From positions 190,074,838-190,138,837 of the forward strand of contig BTPG01000003.1 in assembly GCA_036245525.1 (NCBI GenBank): a stretch of DNA of 64,000 bases. Reading direction: 5' to 3'. This document shows, piece by piece, positions 1-10,876 of this stretch; position 1 is the first letter of the stretch, and every line of letters begins with the position of its first letter. The notes under the pieces are model-generated. The model saw nothing but the letters and a program-made list of their open reading frames with translations. It did no database searches and had not been told where the DNA came from. Origin of the DNA: Semisulcospira habei. Lineage: Eukaryota; Mollusca; Gastropoda; Semisulcospiridae. The position numbers and the translations under genes were made by a program.

Positions 1-433
1 TGTGACGCAGAACTCAAAGGATATCTAAAAAAAAAATTCATCCCCAGGATGTAATGAGTTAAAGAACCATTACGCGTAAATTTGAAGACACATTTCAGCA
101 CCATTCGTGTTAAAGTTTGTGGGACATGCAGCAAAAGCACACTCGTAATCGCATTTATTTATTCTTTGCAGCAGTTAGCGTGTCAATTTTTTTTTCTGTT
201 TCTCTTGCTGATAGCCTTGTATTTATAGAAAAGAGGTGGAGTGATTGCCAGGTTACTTGATTTAAAGACGACGTGTGCTGAACTGGATTTTCCGGTGTCT
301 AAATGAACCATAACTAGACCCGTGTGTAGCGTTTCCTATCCATCTGTTACAGAAGTGTATCTTTGAACAGTTACGGCAGTAGTGGGCCTTCAATCAATAC
401 CTTTACCTTCGGAAAATAAGATTTATTGATTTA
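1..433. other. no recognisable feature
   Basis: AT-rich non-coding sequence. I see no conserved ORF, RNA gene or repeat shared with the rest of the window. Confidence 0.5.
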
Positions 434-435
434 TT

Positions 436-437
<2 letters not shown>

Positions 438-486
<49 letters not shown>
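438..486. repeat. (CT)n microsatellite
   Basis: About 24 uninterrupted CT units followed by a T-rich stretch. Unlike most long GA/CT tracts here, no LINE 3' end is recognisable next to it. The overlapping reading frames (poly Leu-Ser) are translation of the repeat, not genes. Confidence 0.95.
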
Positions 487-489
<3 letters not shown>

Positions 490-540
490 TTTTTTCTTTT
501 TCCGTATTTGTTTATTGTCACCTTTGTATCACAGATACGC

Positions 541-563
541 ACACAGAAACACGCACGTTCACG

Positions 564-599
<36 letters not shown>

Positions 600-612
600 T
601 ACACAGAGTCAT

Positions 613-644
<32 letters not shown>

Positions 645-699
645 CAACACACGAACACACTCATATGCACACACCAGCACCAACACCCACCTACCCACC

Positions 700-773
<74 letters not shown>

Positions 774-822
774 AACACACCAACACACATGTGCACAGAC
801 AAGCACCCACACACACATATGC
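541..822. repeat. interrupted (CA)n microsatellite
   Basis: Several (CA)n blocks separated by short CACCAAC, ACGCAC and CTACC variants; the longest pure block is about 705-771. The His-Thr and Cys-Val reading frames across it are repeat artefacts. Confidence 0.95.
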
Positions 823-1276
823 ACAAGATTATTTTCCACTCTTTTTTCCCCTCACCTTGTACTCATTTTCACTGGCGGACAATTTCGGTTGCCTTGTCCT
901 GTGCATAGACGAGCAGATTGCCTTGGGAGGCACCAGCATAATCTATCTGAACCTTTGAACCAGTATCGCGGATCCGTCACTTTGATCCAGTGTCAGGGCT
1001 GACTAACACATTACATCATACCAAGCTGAACATTTCCAATGACGAGGTAGTCTATTCCGCATATATCAAAAGGCGGATATAGCAACACTTTCGCTGAGGT
1101 CACGACAGCACTACGTCAATGTAAATCAGTTCGCTTATAACAAACTTCGTATATAACAACAAGAAATTTTGGGTCCCCTGCTGACGATTTGTTATATATA
1201 CGAAGTTTACTGCACATCCTCTGAAGACTGCAAAACAAATCGGAAGACAGACTGACGGTCGCTGTGCTAGTTCAGA

Positions 1277-1332
1277 GGTGGTGCCAGAATAGCTTGGCGC
1301 CTGTACGCGCCAAGCTATTCTGGCACCTCCCT
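1277..1332. repeat. P1-family hairpin (isolated core)
   Basis: Inverted repeat whose 20-base inner arms (1281-1300 and 1307-1326) pair around a 6-base loop. It belongs to the window's commonest palindrome family (P1) but lacks the usual TTAA-bounded outer flanks, so it is a core remnant or a divergent subtype. Confidence 0.85.
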
Positions 1333-1750
1333 TGAATTGTCTTGGTCGACGCACGTCCTGTCCTGTCTGATGGTGCCAGTGCTGAGTGGTTAATTTCAAT
1401 TAGCGCCGAAGCATGCCTTCAAACCCCACGCATTGCGCTCCAAAGCGCAGTCGTACAATGTAACGACATTAATTTACGACTTTTGACTTTATCACACATT
1501 GGAGGCAGAAGAAGGTAAGGCCCTGCTGTATTGCGCTGAAAATCACGCTTTTCACACACACAAAAATTGACTTTGGCCTATGGCCTATTGTCTTCACAGG
1601 GCAGCGCTGGTGAATCTATCATGCCAACGTCACATCCCGTGAGAGAAACGACACTTTAAAAAAAGCAGTTGAAAGAGACATGAAAGAAGGACATTACAGT
1701 CAATGATAATATACCGAGTCGCCTACCCGCAATTTATGGGCTCAGATCGA

Positions 1751-1976
1751 TTAACCCTTTTGACTGCTGGTAAAAAGATAACAAAATCCAAATGCAAGAG
1801 ACATAGATCCTCATGAGCCCCCCGCAGTCGCGGGGGGGGGGGGGGTGGGGGGGGGGGGGCTCATGAGGATCTATGTCTCTTGTTCAGACCAGTTTGTACC
1901 CATGCTCCTTGGACGGTGGCAGCGTTTGGTCGTTGAATGAAAAAAAAATTGAAATAAAATATTCGTAAGGGGTTAA
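1751..1976. mobile_element. P2-family TTAA-bounded hairpin element
   Basis: Begins TTAACCC (1751) and ends GGGGTTAA (to 1976). The core (about 1794-1882) is an inverted repeat whose arms read roughly AAGAGACATAGATCC and its complement, with a G-rich apex. Both arms carry A where most P2 copies carry G (GACATAG rather than GGCATAG). No coding capacity, consistent with a non-autonomous foldback or MITE-like element. Confidence 0.75.
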
Positions 1977-1995
1977 AACGGTGCACTATATGCTG

Positions 1996-2201
1996 TTAAC
2001 CCATTCAACCCTAACGCCCTACAGCAGGAGATGGGTCGACCATGATAATTCAAGGGTAGTGCCAGATTAGCTTGGCGCCTGTCGGCGCCAAGCTAATCTG
2101 GCACTACCCTTGAATTATCATGGTCGATCCATCTCCTGCAACTGGTGCATAGTCATTAGATGAAGTCTCCAAAATTTGGGAAATACGGCTGAATGAGTTA
2201 A
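1996..2201. mobile_element. P1-family TTAA-bounded hairpin element, best example
   Basis: About 206 bp running from TTAACCCATTC to GAATGAGTTAA. The core (about 2036-2128) is a near-perfect inverted repeat with about 43-base arms (TGATAATTCAAGG, TAGTGCCAG, CTTGGCGCC and their complements). Outer parts contain ACAGCAGGAGAT on the left and AAAATTTGGGAAATACG on the right, shared with many copies downstream. No ORF. The TTAA ends fit piggyBac- or Kolobok-type target preference, but no transposase is present in the window. Confidence 0.85.
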
Positions 2202-3110
2202 TAGGATTGGAGGGTCACTTTCTGTATAATTTCCAATGTAGCTGACTCATATAGTGCCAACTTCGCCGCTATTTTCACTCAGATTTTCTCTGAAAAAGAT
2301 TCATACCATCTATACAGATTCGACTTAGATATAGCTAAACGCAAACGCATTTGTGTCATTTTCATGTCCTGGTAATCTGATGCAGATACATATGTTACGT
2401 ACGTCCCTGTTTGATGTAATTTCCGGTCAAGTATACTCATATTCCGGCCAAATTCGCTATTTTCAGTCAGATTTGTTAGACCCCAGCCATTTCCATGCCA
2501 CTTGCTTCTGAACAAAAATAGTTCCGGTCTCTCAAATCTGCATTTATTTGGATCTTCACTGCTAGTCATTTTCTGCATGTGCTAAAAACTCGATTCGACT
2601 ATCATTTCATTTCCACAAAGAGGAATACTTCGAGCTGTCTAAGCATTCGCTCAATCAAACAGCTCACAGCTGCGGCCATTTGCAAGCGGAAACGAGACTT
2701 CCAGTCTCTTGACTAAGCTTGGAGCGCGGAAATGATTAGGGTGTAACACGATTTACTCTGAAAAAAGATTTATTGTAATTTATACAAATTCAACTTTGCT
2801 TATAGCTATGACTTTGTTTATACTCACTTCACTTTCATGTAAATTGTCGATTGAACCCACACGCTCAAAGTACAAGCTCACAGTAACGGTCTAGAAAGCA
2901 AGGCAAACTTAGATCGGGACGGGAAATGACGTGTTTTCTAAAATCTCACACTTCACAATTTAAAATAAAGGCAATTTTCTAGCGGAGCTTTTACATTTGA
3001 GAAAGGATTTGACATTATAAGATGACATGTACATATGCGGACGATTCGACATATACATATATGTAGTCGAGATTTTTTTATTTTAAATGGCTCATTTCTG
3101 ATTGGTGCAT
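2202..3110. other. AT-rich spacer with a diverged local duplication
   Basis: No gene seen. Two stretches (about 2279-2375 and 2755-2850) resemble each other: each has CTCTGAAAAA-GATT, a CAGATTCGACTT/CAAATTCAACTT motif, ATAGCTA and a TTTCATGT block. This suggests an old duplication or two copies of an unidentified repeat. Confidence 0.4.
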
Positions 3111-3315
3111 TTAACTCATTCTACCCCAACACCGAAATCCCCAAATTTTGCCATTGTTTTCTGAAGACTGCACTCTAGTGCAGGACACAGATCGACCATG
3201 ATAGTTCAAGGGTGATGCCAGAATAGCTTGGCGCCCATAGGCATCTGGCATCACCCTTGAACTATCATGGTCGATCCGTATTTTGCTGTGGTGTGTCTGG
3301 GGTAGAATGAGTTAA
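3111..3315. mobile_element. P1-family TTAA-bounded hairpin, 'beta' subtype
   Basis: Runs from TTAACTCATT to AATGAGTTAA. The outer part contains CCCCAACACCGAAATCCCC and the hairpin arms read GATGCCAGAATAGC rather than the GTGCCAGATTAGC of the copy at 1996, with matching changes in the opposite arm. The apex has lost part of one arm. Confidence 0.85.
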
Positions 3316-3453
3316 ACTAGCCGGTCACTAAAGGCTCAGATTAATTCAAACTGAAAGTAGATGCAGGATTTACATGCTAGTGTTTGCCTGTTGTTTTTTT
3401 TAAACAGCTCAGCTGCGCACTAAACCACTTTGGATTGCGATAACTATTGTATG

Positions 3454-3542
3454 TAACCCTTGGGCTGTCGGTAGCGGTTTTGTCGCGATAATTCCTGCAG
3501 GAATCATCGCGACAAAAACCGCGGCTACCGACAGCCAAAGAG
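3454..3542. mobile_element. P3-family palindrome
   Basis: Near-perfect inverted repeat with arms GGCTGTCGGTAGCGG, TTTTGTCGCGAT and complements around CCTGCAGG, flanked by AACCC on the left. Other copies lie at 39425, 50022 and, as a half copy, 46323. Confidence 0.8.
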
Positions 3543-3730
3543 TCTATTTATTAACGAGTGAACACGTCACCTCCACTCTGATATAAGTTTGTCCTACTTT
3601 GAAACCGTTCCCTCCACCTTCACATTCTTACACTGAATCAGCTGCAGTTAAAGATTACGCGGGGTCACTTGAAGAAATCGTAACATTGTATACATGTATT
3701 AACAGAACATGACACGACCGTCTGATAGCT

Positions 3731-3868
3731 AGATCGGGCACGGGGGGAGAAAACCGAAGTTATAGCAAGAGTTGTTCCATAAAATGTGTGTCCTGTTGAG
3801 TCCTGACGTTCCTAGTCAGGGGCACAACTCTTGCCATTACTTCGGTTTTCTTTCCCTGTGGATCGGGT
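3731..3868. repeat. P5 palindrome (single copy here)
   Basis: Long imperfect inverted repeat: outer arms GATCGGGCACGG and CTGTGGATCGG, inner arms AAAACCGAAGT, GCAAGAGTTGT and complements, with a loop of about 40 bases around 3790-3815. No other copy seen in this window. Confidence 0.7.
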
Positions 3869-4149
3869 TTGCGGTGATGGGGGAGAATCAAGTGCCATGT
3901 ATTTTCTGCCTTATAAATAATAAACAACACATTTGATTTGCAGAGATCCCGACCATGCTTTCTCTGTGTGACTCGGAATTAATTTGAGTATGATAAAATT
4001 CGAATATATCATCATCGCATTTTGTAATATCCAGACATCACTATAGCACACATAGCTGACGATTTACGCCAAATTATGGCAAATTTGACCTCTTCCACAA
4101 TAAGTCTCACAACAAGAGCCGAGAGACTCACACAATACGGACAAAGAGA

Positions 4150-4290
4150 TCTGTTTAGCATTGCGCAGGAGATGGATCGACTGCAATAGGCCAAGGGTGG
4201 TGACTGATTGGCTTGGCGCCTCAGGCGCCAAGCTAATCAGTCACTACCCTTGGGCAGTCGCAGGTCGACCCACCTCCACCTACTTTTCAC
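4150..4290. repeat. P1-family hairpin, variant arms
   Basis: Core palindrome with arms GACTGATTGGCTTGGCGCC and a matching complement (CTAATCAGTC), flanked by AGGAGATGGATCGAC and GTCGACCCACCTCC. Both arms differ from the common P1 sequence at corresponding positions. The TTAA ends are not recognisable. Confidence 0.75.
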
Positions 4291-4299
4291 TGAAGCTGA

Positions 4300-5040
4300 A
4301 ACGAGATAATAAAAGATAATAAAAGTCGCGCAGTATCAACAATCAGAATTTCTCAGAGGGGAATTGGCGGCACAACAATAAAATATGGCTCGACATGCGA
4401 GGCATTTAAAGTGTTTAAAAGGGTGGGAAATCGCTGGGATTTTCACAACAGTGTGGACACAACAGTTGATGTTGCTTCTCTCCTGTTTCTTTTTTTTGTT
4501 TGTCCCGGCCCTAATCTGTTTAGCGTCCTCGACGCATCCCCTTCCATCTGCAAACGGCACAGATTCACATGTACCTGTGCAGGTTGCAAGAGCTCTTGTG
4601 AATCTACGCCAAAACTGCAAAGCGACGGATAAGGGACCTCAGATCTGTGTCTCTTGTTGATCAAAACCGACCTTACCGCAGTAGCAAAAGGTCATTGGGC
4701 CGACGCCGGGTGCACTATCGTGCGCGGGCCAAATGCAGCCGTCGCCAGCCGTAGGACCTTTTGCGCATTGGGTAATGGTTCCTCAACTTGAGGGTGTTAT
4801 TTTGTGCTGTGTGCGTGACTGTTTATTTGAACTGCAGAGTGGCAACGCAGATAGCGGGATGTATTTTCTTTGGCAGGGATGCTGTCCCGGTAAAATTATC
4901 AATCATCGCAATTAAAAGCGTATTTGACCTCACAGGGGTACTTGTAACCACAACATCATTGATTGATTACGCATGAATAGAGTCGAAAACAACAAAATAA
5001 AGATTGACATTTAAATGTAGAAAAGAGTTTGGGACAAACA
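4300..5040. other. non-coding spacer with an imperfect palindrome
   Basis: Overlapping short ORFs on both strands show no recognisable family. About 4684-4760 is an imperfect inverted repeat (AAAAGGTC ... GACCTTTT with GGCCGACG/CGTCGCC inside) that may be a degraded relative of the palindrome at 42143. A P2-like half motif (AGATCTGTGTCTCTTG) lies near 4640. Confidence 0.4.
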
Positions 5041-5045
5041 CACAA

Positions 5046-5489
5046 CAGCGCCGGATCAATCAGTTTTTAATGAGGGTGGTGGTGGTGGTGGTGTGTGTGT
5101 GTGTGTGTGTGTGTGGGGGGGGGGGGGTGCTCAACGACAATATAAAAAAACTGTATACTGTTCAGGAGCGAAAGGCGCGTGGTTCCACGGTCCGAAGTAA
5201 TCGAAAAGCACGGGTGGGGGGGGGGGGGGGGGGTGGTGGGGGGGGGGTGTGCTTCCAGGGTCCGAAGATACCTAAATGCGGGGGAGGGGGGGGGATGCTG
5301 CAATAACATTAAACCACCCCCTCCATCTCAGATCATGTTGTGGCCTGGTAGTGAAGAATGATTTTTTTATTTTTATTTTTTTAAGGGGCGGGGGGGGGGG
5401 GGGGGAGGTGGGTGGGTGCGGGATGGGGGCCGGGGGTGGGGGTGGGGAGGGTGCTGTAGTACCAAAGCACCCCCCTAGATCCGGCCCTG
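5046..5489. mobile_element. hAT-like non-autonomous DNA transposon H1
   Basis: Terminal inverted repeats CAGCGCCGGATC (left) and GATCCGGCCCTG (right) are hAT-like (CAGNG...). The element is flanked by a 5-bp direct repeat CACAA (5041-5045 and 5490-5494). A second copy at 55316 also has a 5-bp flanking repeat. hAT elements usually make 8-bp duplications, but a 5-bp group (hAT5) is known, so I favour that. No transposase ORF; the interior is rich in long G tracts. About 5160-5265 looks like an extra, partly duplicated segment absent from the second copy. Confidence 0.75.
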
Positions 5490-5771
5490 CACAAGCCAAG
5501 AACACCCACTCGCGCTTACGATTTAATGTTCCATGAATGCACAGTTTGTTTGGTTATCTTTGCTTGTATTTTCGTTTGTTGGAGTTCGTTTGGTTGAATC
5601 AGTGAATCAATGTGTCAATGAAAATGTATTTATCAACGCCGGGTTGAGGCATTGACATCATCACAGACAGGTTTCGAACTTGCCGCTGGTTACAAGTGCG
5701 CGAATTATTGTCCCCAAAATAAGGACATAATGCATACAGATAATCAAAGGTAGCTTGAGAGAGATAGAGAC

Positions 5772-7182
5772 AATGACAATGACAATGACAATGATCCTTT
5801 ATTTGACAACGGTAAAAGTTTTGGTAGTAACAACCATTTTTCGAACTTGCCGTTGCTAATCTACTGATTACTGAGCTACTATCGCACTAATCATTTTCTA
5901 CTACTGAACAGGGGAAAAAAGAAAAGAAAAGAAAAAAAGCAAAAAAACTTGACACAACACAAGCCAAAAAGGCAACCCACACCCCCCCCCCCCCCAAAAA
6001 AAAAAAAAAAAAAAAAAAAAATTGTAAGGAGGAAGTGACAGGAATTATCAGCTTAACTGGTCGGGCATAATGACATATTGTGAGGTTTAATTAAAATAAT
6101 ATTATAAGAATACACGCAACCTAACACGCAAACATAACGCATGCACATTTCAGCACGCCACTCTGTCTCTAATATACATGTACGCACACGCACGCGCACG
6201 AACGCACAAACGCGCATACATACACAAGCTGTACCGAATAAAAATGACTCATCGAAACCTGGGATACACGCAGTTAATGATCTAATCAGAAATAGTATTT
6301 TTCAATATGTGCACAGTCACGGGGATGCTGTTGACAAACATACGTACTTGATGAGACTGACTTTAAACGAGGAGAAAGTAGCTGATGTCGTGACGTTTCT
6401 AGGCTAGGCATTCCAAAGACTAGAGCCAGAGAACGTCAAACACGTTTTATAGAGATCAATTCTAGGTCGCGGCACAATAAGGGATTTTCCTGATCTGGAG
6501 TATGTTGATGACTGGATGGTAAGTAGCGATGTGATATATCGGGGTAGCTTATCGTTTAGTGCCTTAAACATAACCATTCCCTTATCTTAAGTTAAATGAT
6601 CTTTCAGGGGCAGAATTTTTAACCCTGCCAATTTTGGGTTAGTAGTTAAGCTGGGATCAGGGAGTATTAGTTTGGCAGCTCTCCGATGTAGAGAGTTCAA
6701 TTTTTTTTTCAAATTGACATCGCTCGAACCATCCCACACAGTAGGGGCATAGTCTATATGTGATCTAATATGGGCATTGAAAAAAGGTTGATGTGTCTCC
6801 ATATCAGTAATGTGTTTAAGTTTTGTTAAGACGTACAGATTTCTGAAGACAATTTTACAGACATTACTGATGTGTGGCTGCCACCTAAACTGATTGTCCA
6901 CCGTGACTCCTAGCAGGCGATGGTTAGTAACTTGCTGATGGTTTTGCCTTGGAGGGACAGACTGAGTAAGAGAGAGCCGAGTTCGTGTTTTTGGCGGGTG
7001 CTAATTACCATGCTCTCCGTTTTTGCCGGGTTGAAAATCATAATATTATGACTGCACCATTCATCAATATCTTGCGGTGTGTTTTACAGTCGTGAATTGA
7101 TGTTTGATATATCCTTATCTGGCATGTGTACAGCAGCAGCATCTGCAAACATATCACATGTAACACTTTCATTTTTTTTATC
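5772..7182 (-). mobile_element. LINE alpha copy A1, 3' part
   Basis: CR1-like LINE on the minus strand. Its 3' end lies at low coordinate: a tail of ATTGTC units, then (sense) the AAATAAAG-type terminus and the conserved GCAACGGCAAGTTCG block. The 3' UTR holds CA-rich DNA (6105-6235). A degraded reverse-transcriptase C-terminus lies at 6587-6901 (NAHIRSHIDYAPTVWDG), and the catalytic box, seen as CDMFADAAAV instead of FADD, is at about 7140-7165. The element is interrupted at about 7182 by LINE beta and resumes at 8568. Confidence 0.8.
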
Positions 7183-8567
7183 GTAATAATAATAATAATT
7201 ACGGTATTTATAATGCGCTTATCTTATACTAATTATAACTCTAAGCGCGCTCTCATAACTCGCGCAGGCATGCGCACGCTTTAGACAATGACTCACGTAC
7301 CACAAATAGTGAAATACATTACGACAGTCAGCTTGGGGTGGGGAGTGTGGTGATATAGTGCTAGAACTGTTGAAAGAGGTGAGTTTTAAGGGCGGACTGG
7401 AAGGAAGAGATAGAGTGTTTCTGACGGAGAGAGAGTGGGAGAGTGTTCCAGGTGGATGGACCGTAGACGGAGGAGGAGCGGGGGCCGAAAGTGCTGAGTT
7501 TGGTGCGGGGGATGAGGAGGCGGAGAGGGTCGGAGGCGGAGCGCAGGGAGCGGGAAGGAGTGTAGGGGTGAAGTAAGTTGGAGAGTTAGGTAGGAGCGTA
7601 GTGGTTCAGGGATTTGTAGCAGAGAGACAGAATCTTTTTTTGTTGGTGTTTTTATTTGTTTTTGTTGTTGCTTCCAAGTTTCCTCTGTCGACCTCAGAGG
7701 TCTTCCTCCCGCGCCGCTCACCCCAATCAACCCCAGTGTGCTCACCCAGGCCTTCCAGTTGTTCCAGCCAGACTCCCGGCCCCGCTGCTGTATATATGTC
7801 AGGTAGTAGGGGACTCCCTCCGGGGAAACTCCGCACTACTGACGAGTCACTTCGGTGGTCTTCCTACTTACGACATTTTATTTTTTTGCTATTCACGGAG
7901 TCGACGAGTGAGAGCTCCCCCCAGAGGTGGCGAGTAAACCACTACGTCCTTCCACGCACAGCAGCAGGGTCTGGCTGAAGACAACCGCGCACCTAGGGCT
8001 CCTAGAGGCCGGACTGGGCTGAGGTCACCATGAGACGAGACTTGAGGCACCTGGAATAGCATTTTTTTCATTTTTGCATGATGATGAGGATGATATGATG
8101 ATGCCATGCTGGTCCATGTGGTTAGGGACTGCGTGACAGGGCCGCATTCCACGCTTCCTGTCATAAATATCCTGGTATTAACCAGGGCTGGGACGTGCGG
8201 ACACCTGCGGTGCCAGCCGTGTAATCATTCACACCTTGCGATGATCATAACCCGGGTAACACCCCAAAGTCGCACCCGTGAAGTGGGTGAGTCTCGGCTG
8301 CGTGGCATCAGCCTTCCCATTGGGTCCATAGCACACCCGCTCTGGGTAGGAGCCGATCCAGGTAGGAAAAGTCCCGCTTGACTGGGCTGGGATTCGAACC
8401 CGGATCTCCCGGCCGCCAGTCCGACGCGCTAACCACTGCGTTACGGAGGCCGGTGAGAGACAGAATCTTGTATTGGATGCGTTGGGGGATAGGGAGCCAG
8501 TGAAGGAGTTTGAGCAGGGGAGTGATGTGGTCGGATTTTTTCTTTCTGAGGACGAGGCGGGCAAGAG
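7183..8567 (-). mobile_element. LINE beta (L2/CR1-like), 5'-truncated, nested in A1
   Basis: A second non-LTR family on the minus strand. Its 3' end is a (ATT)n tail at 7183-7200. The C-terminal domain reads HITPLLKLLHWLPIPQRIQY (8470-8560) and, after a SINE insertion, LNHYAPT ... STFGPRSSSVYGPSTWNTLP ... ALKTHLF (7640 down to 7380). This is the standard C-terminus of L2/CR1-type LINEs. An in-frame stop follows YAPT, so it is dead. The 5' end joins alpha directly after FINDLPL, which shows beta is younger than A1. Confidence 0.75.
7637..8454 (-). mobile_element. tRNA-derived SINE (SINE1), nested in LINE beta
   Basis: Flanked by a perfect 15-bp direct repeat, GAGAGACAGAATCTT (7622-7636 and 8455-8469). 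Read on the minus strand the head (8454 to about 8380) is tRNA-like: A-box region TAACGCAGTGGTTAGCGC and B-box GGGTTCGAATCCC, as expected for an internal RNA polymerase III promoter. The opposite end is A-rich on the minus strand (7637-7675). At 818 bp it is long for a SINE, so the body may hold a second inserted or fused element. No TFAM-style tRNA function is implied. Confidence 0.8.
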
Positions 8568-9655
8568 GAAGATCATTTATGAACAAGCAGAATAAAAGGG
8601 GACCAAGAATAGAGCCCTGTGGTACGCCATGCTTCACTAATCCTTGATTCGAAAACGAGCCATTTAGTAATACCTTTTGTTTTCTACCTTCGAGGTAGGG
8701 TTTGAGAAACAACGCCGAGTTGTTGGTATCCATGGATACTTTCTTGATCAGTATTTCGTGGTTTACCAAATCAAAGGCTTTACGAAAATCTAGAAACATG
8801 ACTCCTGTAAGTTTTGAGTCGTTGATGGAAGATAACCAGGTTTCTATCATCCGTATCAGCGCGGTGTGACATGAGTGTTCTGATCTGATGCCAGACTGCA
8901 ATGAATAGATTAATTTTCGGCTTTTCAGGTATATAGGTAGATGCTTGTGAATATGCCGTTCTAAGGGCTTGGACAGAACAGGTAGAAGTGATATGGGCCT
9001 GAAATTATTAATTTCACTAAAATATTTAGATTTAGGTAGAGGTATTACTTTTGCGTCTTGTTTTGCGTCTGGAAAAAAAGAAAGAATTAATACAGAGGTT
9101 GTAGATATAAGTGATACTCTCTACAATGTATGGGAGGGATATCTTGAGTATTTTCGCACTAATCTCATCCAGTCCTGATGATTTGTTTGTTTTCCAAGGA
9201 TGTAATCAATTTACCAACTTCATGGACCGCTATAGTGGGTATGATGAAAGGTTTTGTGCCGGCAGTTCTCTGCTTGCAGAAATCGTCTAAGTTGTCCGGG
9301 CATACATAGTCATGCGACTTAGTTCCCGGCGGGATTAATGATTCTGCTACGGAGACAAAGTGGCTGTTGAAGCTGTTTGCTGTGAGATGCGGTGGTAAAG
9401 GAGCTGTGCTTTTATTCGTGCCTCTAGTAACTAAATTTATCGCACGCCATATTGTGGCACAGTCTTTACTTTCGTGAATAACTTTATCGAAAAGTAATCT
9501 CTTTGCCTTCAAAACCATGGATTTTATTCGATTACGTTCTCTTTTGTAATCGGTGAAACGCTTCTCTCTTCTCAGCTCATCCCTGTGCTCCATGGCCTCG
9601 ATAAGATTCACAGTCAACCAGGGTGGTAAAGTGGTGTATTTAACTTTAGAGAACA
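8568..9655 (-). mobile_element. LINE alpha copy A1, 5' part (reverse transcriptase)
   Basis: Continuation of A1 beyond the beta insertion. Minus-strand coding fragments include the motif-A block FLDFRKAFDLVNHE and the GVPQGSILGPLLFCLF box (8581-8901), followed upstream by the endonuclease-RT linker (FTDYKRERNRIKSMVL, 9165-9660). Frames are broken. At about 9655 the linker ends abruptly against the 3' end of the next alpha copy (A2), so A1 is 5'-truncated. Confidence 0.75.
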
Positions 9656-10350
<695 letters not shown>

Positions 10351-10876
10351 CGAACGAACGAACGAAACTTTATTTTCCAAGGATTGAGATTATTAGGCGA
10401 GCAGGCCTTTCTTACAATCTGTCCTTGCTAAGCTACTTTAAAAAAAAAAAAAAAGAACACCAACCAAACAACAAAAACTAATAATAAACGTCACACACAC
10501 GCATACACACACGCACACAGACACATATACATGTACTCGTGCACATGCGCACTTTTGTACATACACATACACACGTACGTGCGCACATAATTATCTAACA
10601 TATAAGTAGGTATGATATTTTGTGTACTATCAAAAACAAGTTAGGAAACAGAGCAAACAATTTAGAGGCTAGATGGAAAAAAAAAGAAAAAAAAAAGAAG
10701 AAAAAATTTTAAAACATGAAGCGTATTATGTCGAAAAAGAAAGAAGAAGAAAGGATCAGCATAACGATGTCTTAGAAAGGTAATCATGTACTCTACTTTT
10801 AAACAGAGAGAGGGACGTGGTTTGTTGAATAGCGGGAGGAAGTGAATTCCATAAAAGAGCACCCGAATAAGACAGG

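Noticed and set aside
487..1002. ORFs rich in His-Thr, Cys-Val, Arg-Glu or Leu-Ser across this and similar tracts
   Set aside because: They are translations of (CA)n and (GA)n microsatellites in several frames at once; no domain or codon signal.
4385..4660. Short secreted-looking protein
   Set aside because: Overlapping ORFs in several frames on both strands, no family, adjacent to hairpin debris.
8380..8454. Functional tRNA gene
   Set aside because: A and B boxes are present but it is the head of an 818-bp SINE with target duplications and shows no sound cloverleaf as a free gene.
5772..9655. One continuous RT gene spanning FINDLPL to HITPLLKLLHWLP
   Set aside because: The frame happens to stay open across the junction, but the two halves belong to different LINE families and the FADD box lies on the far side of the insertion.
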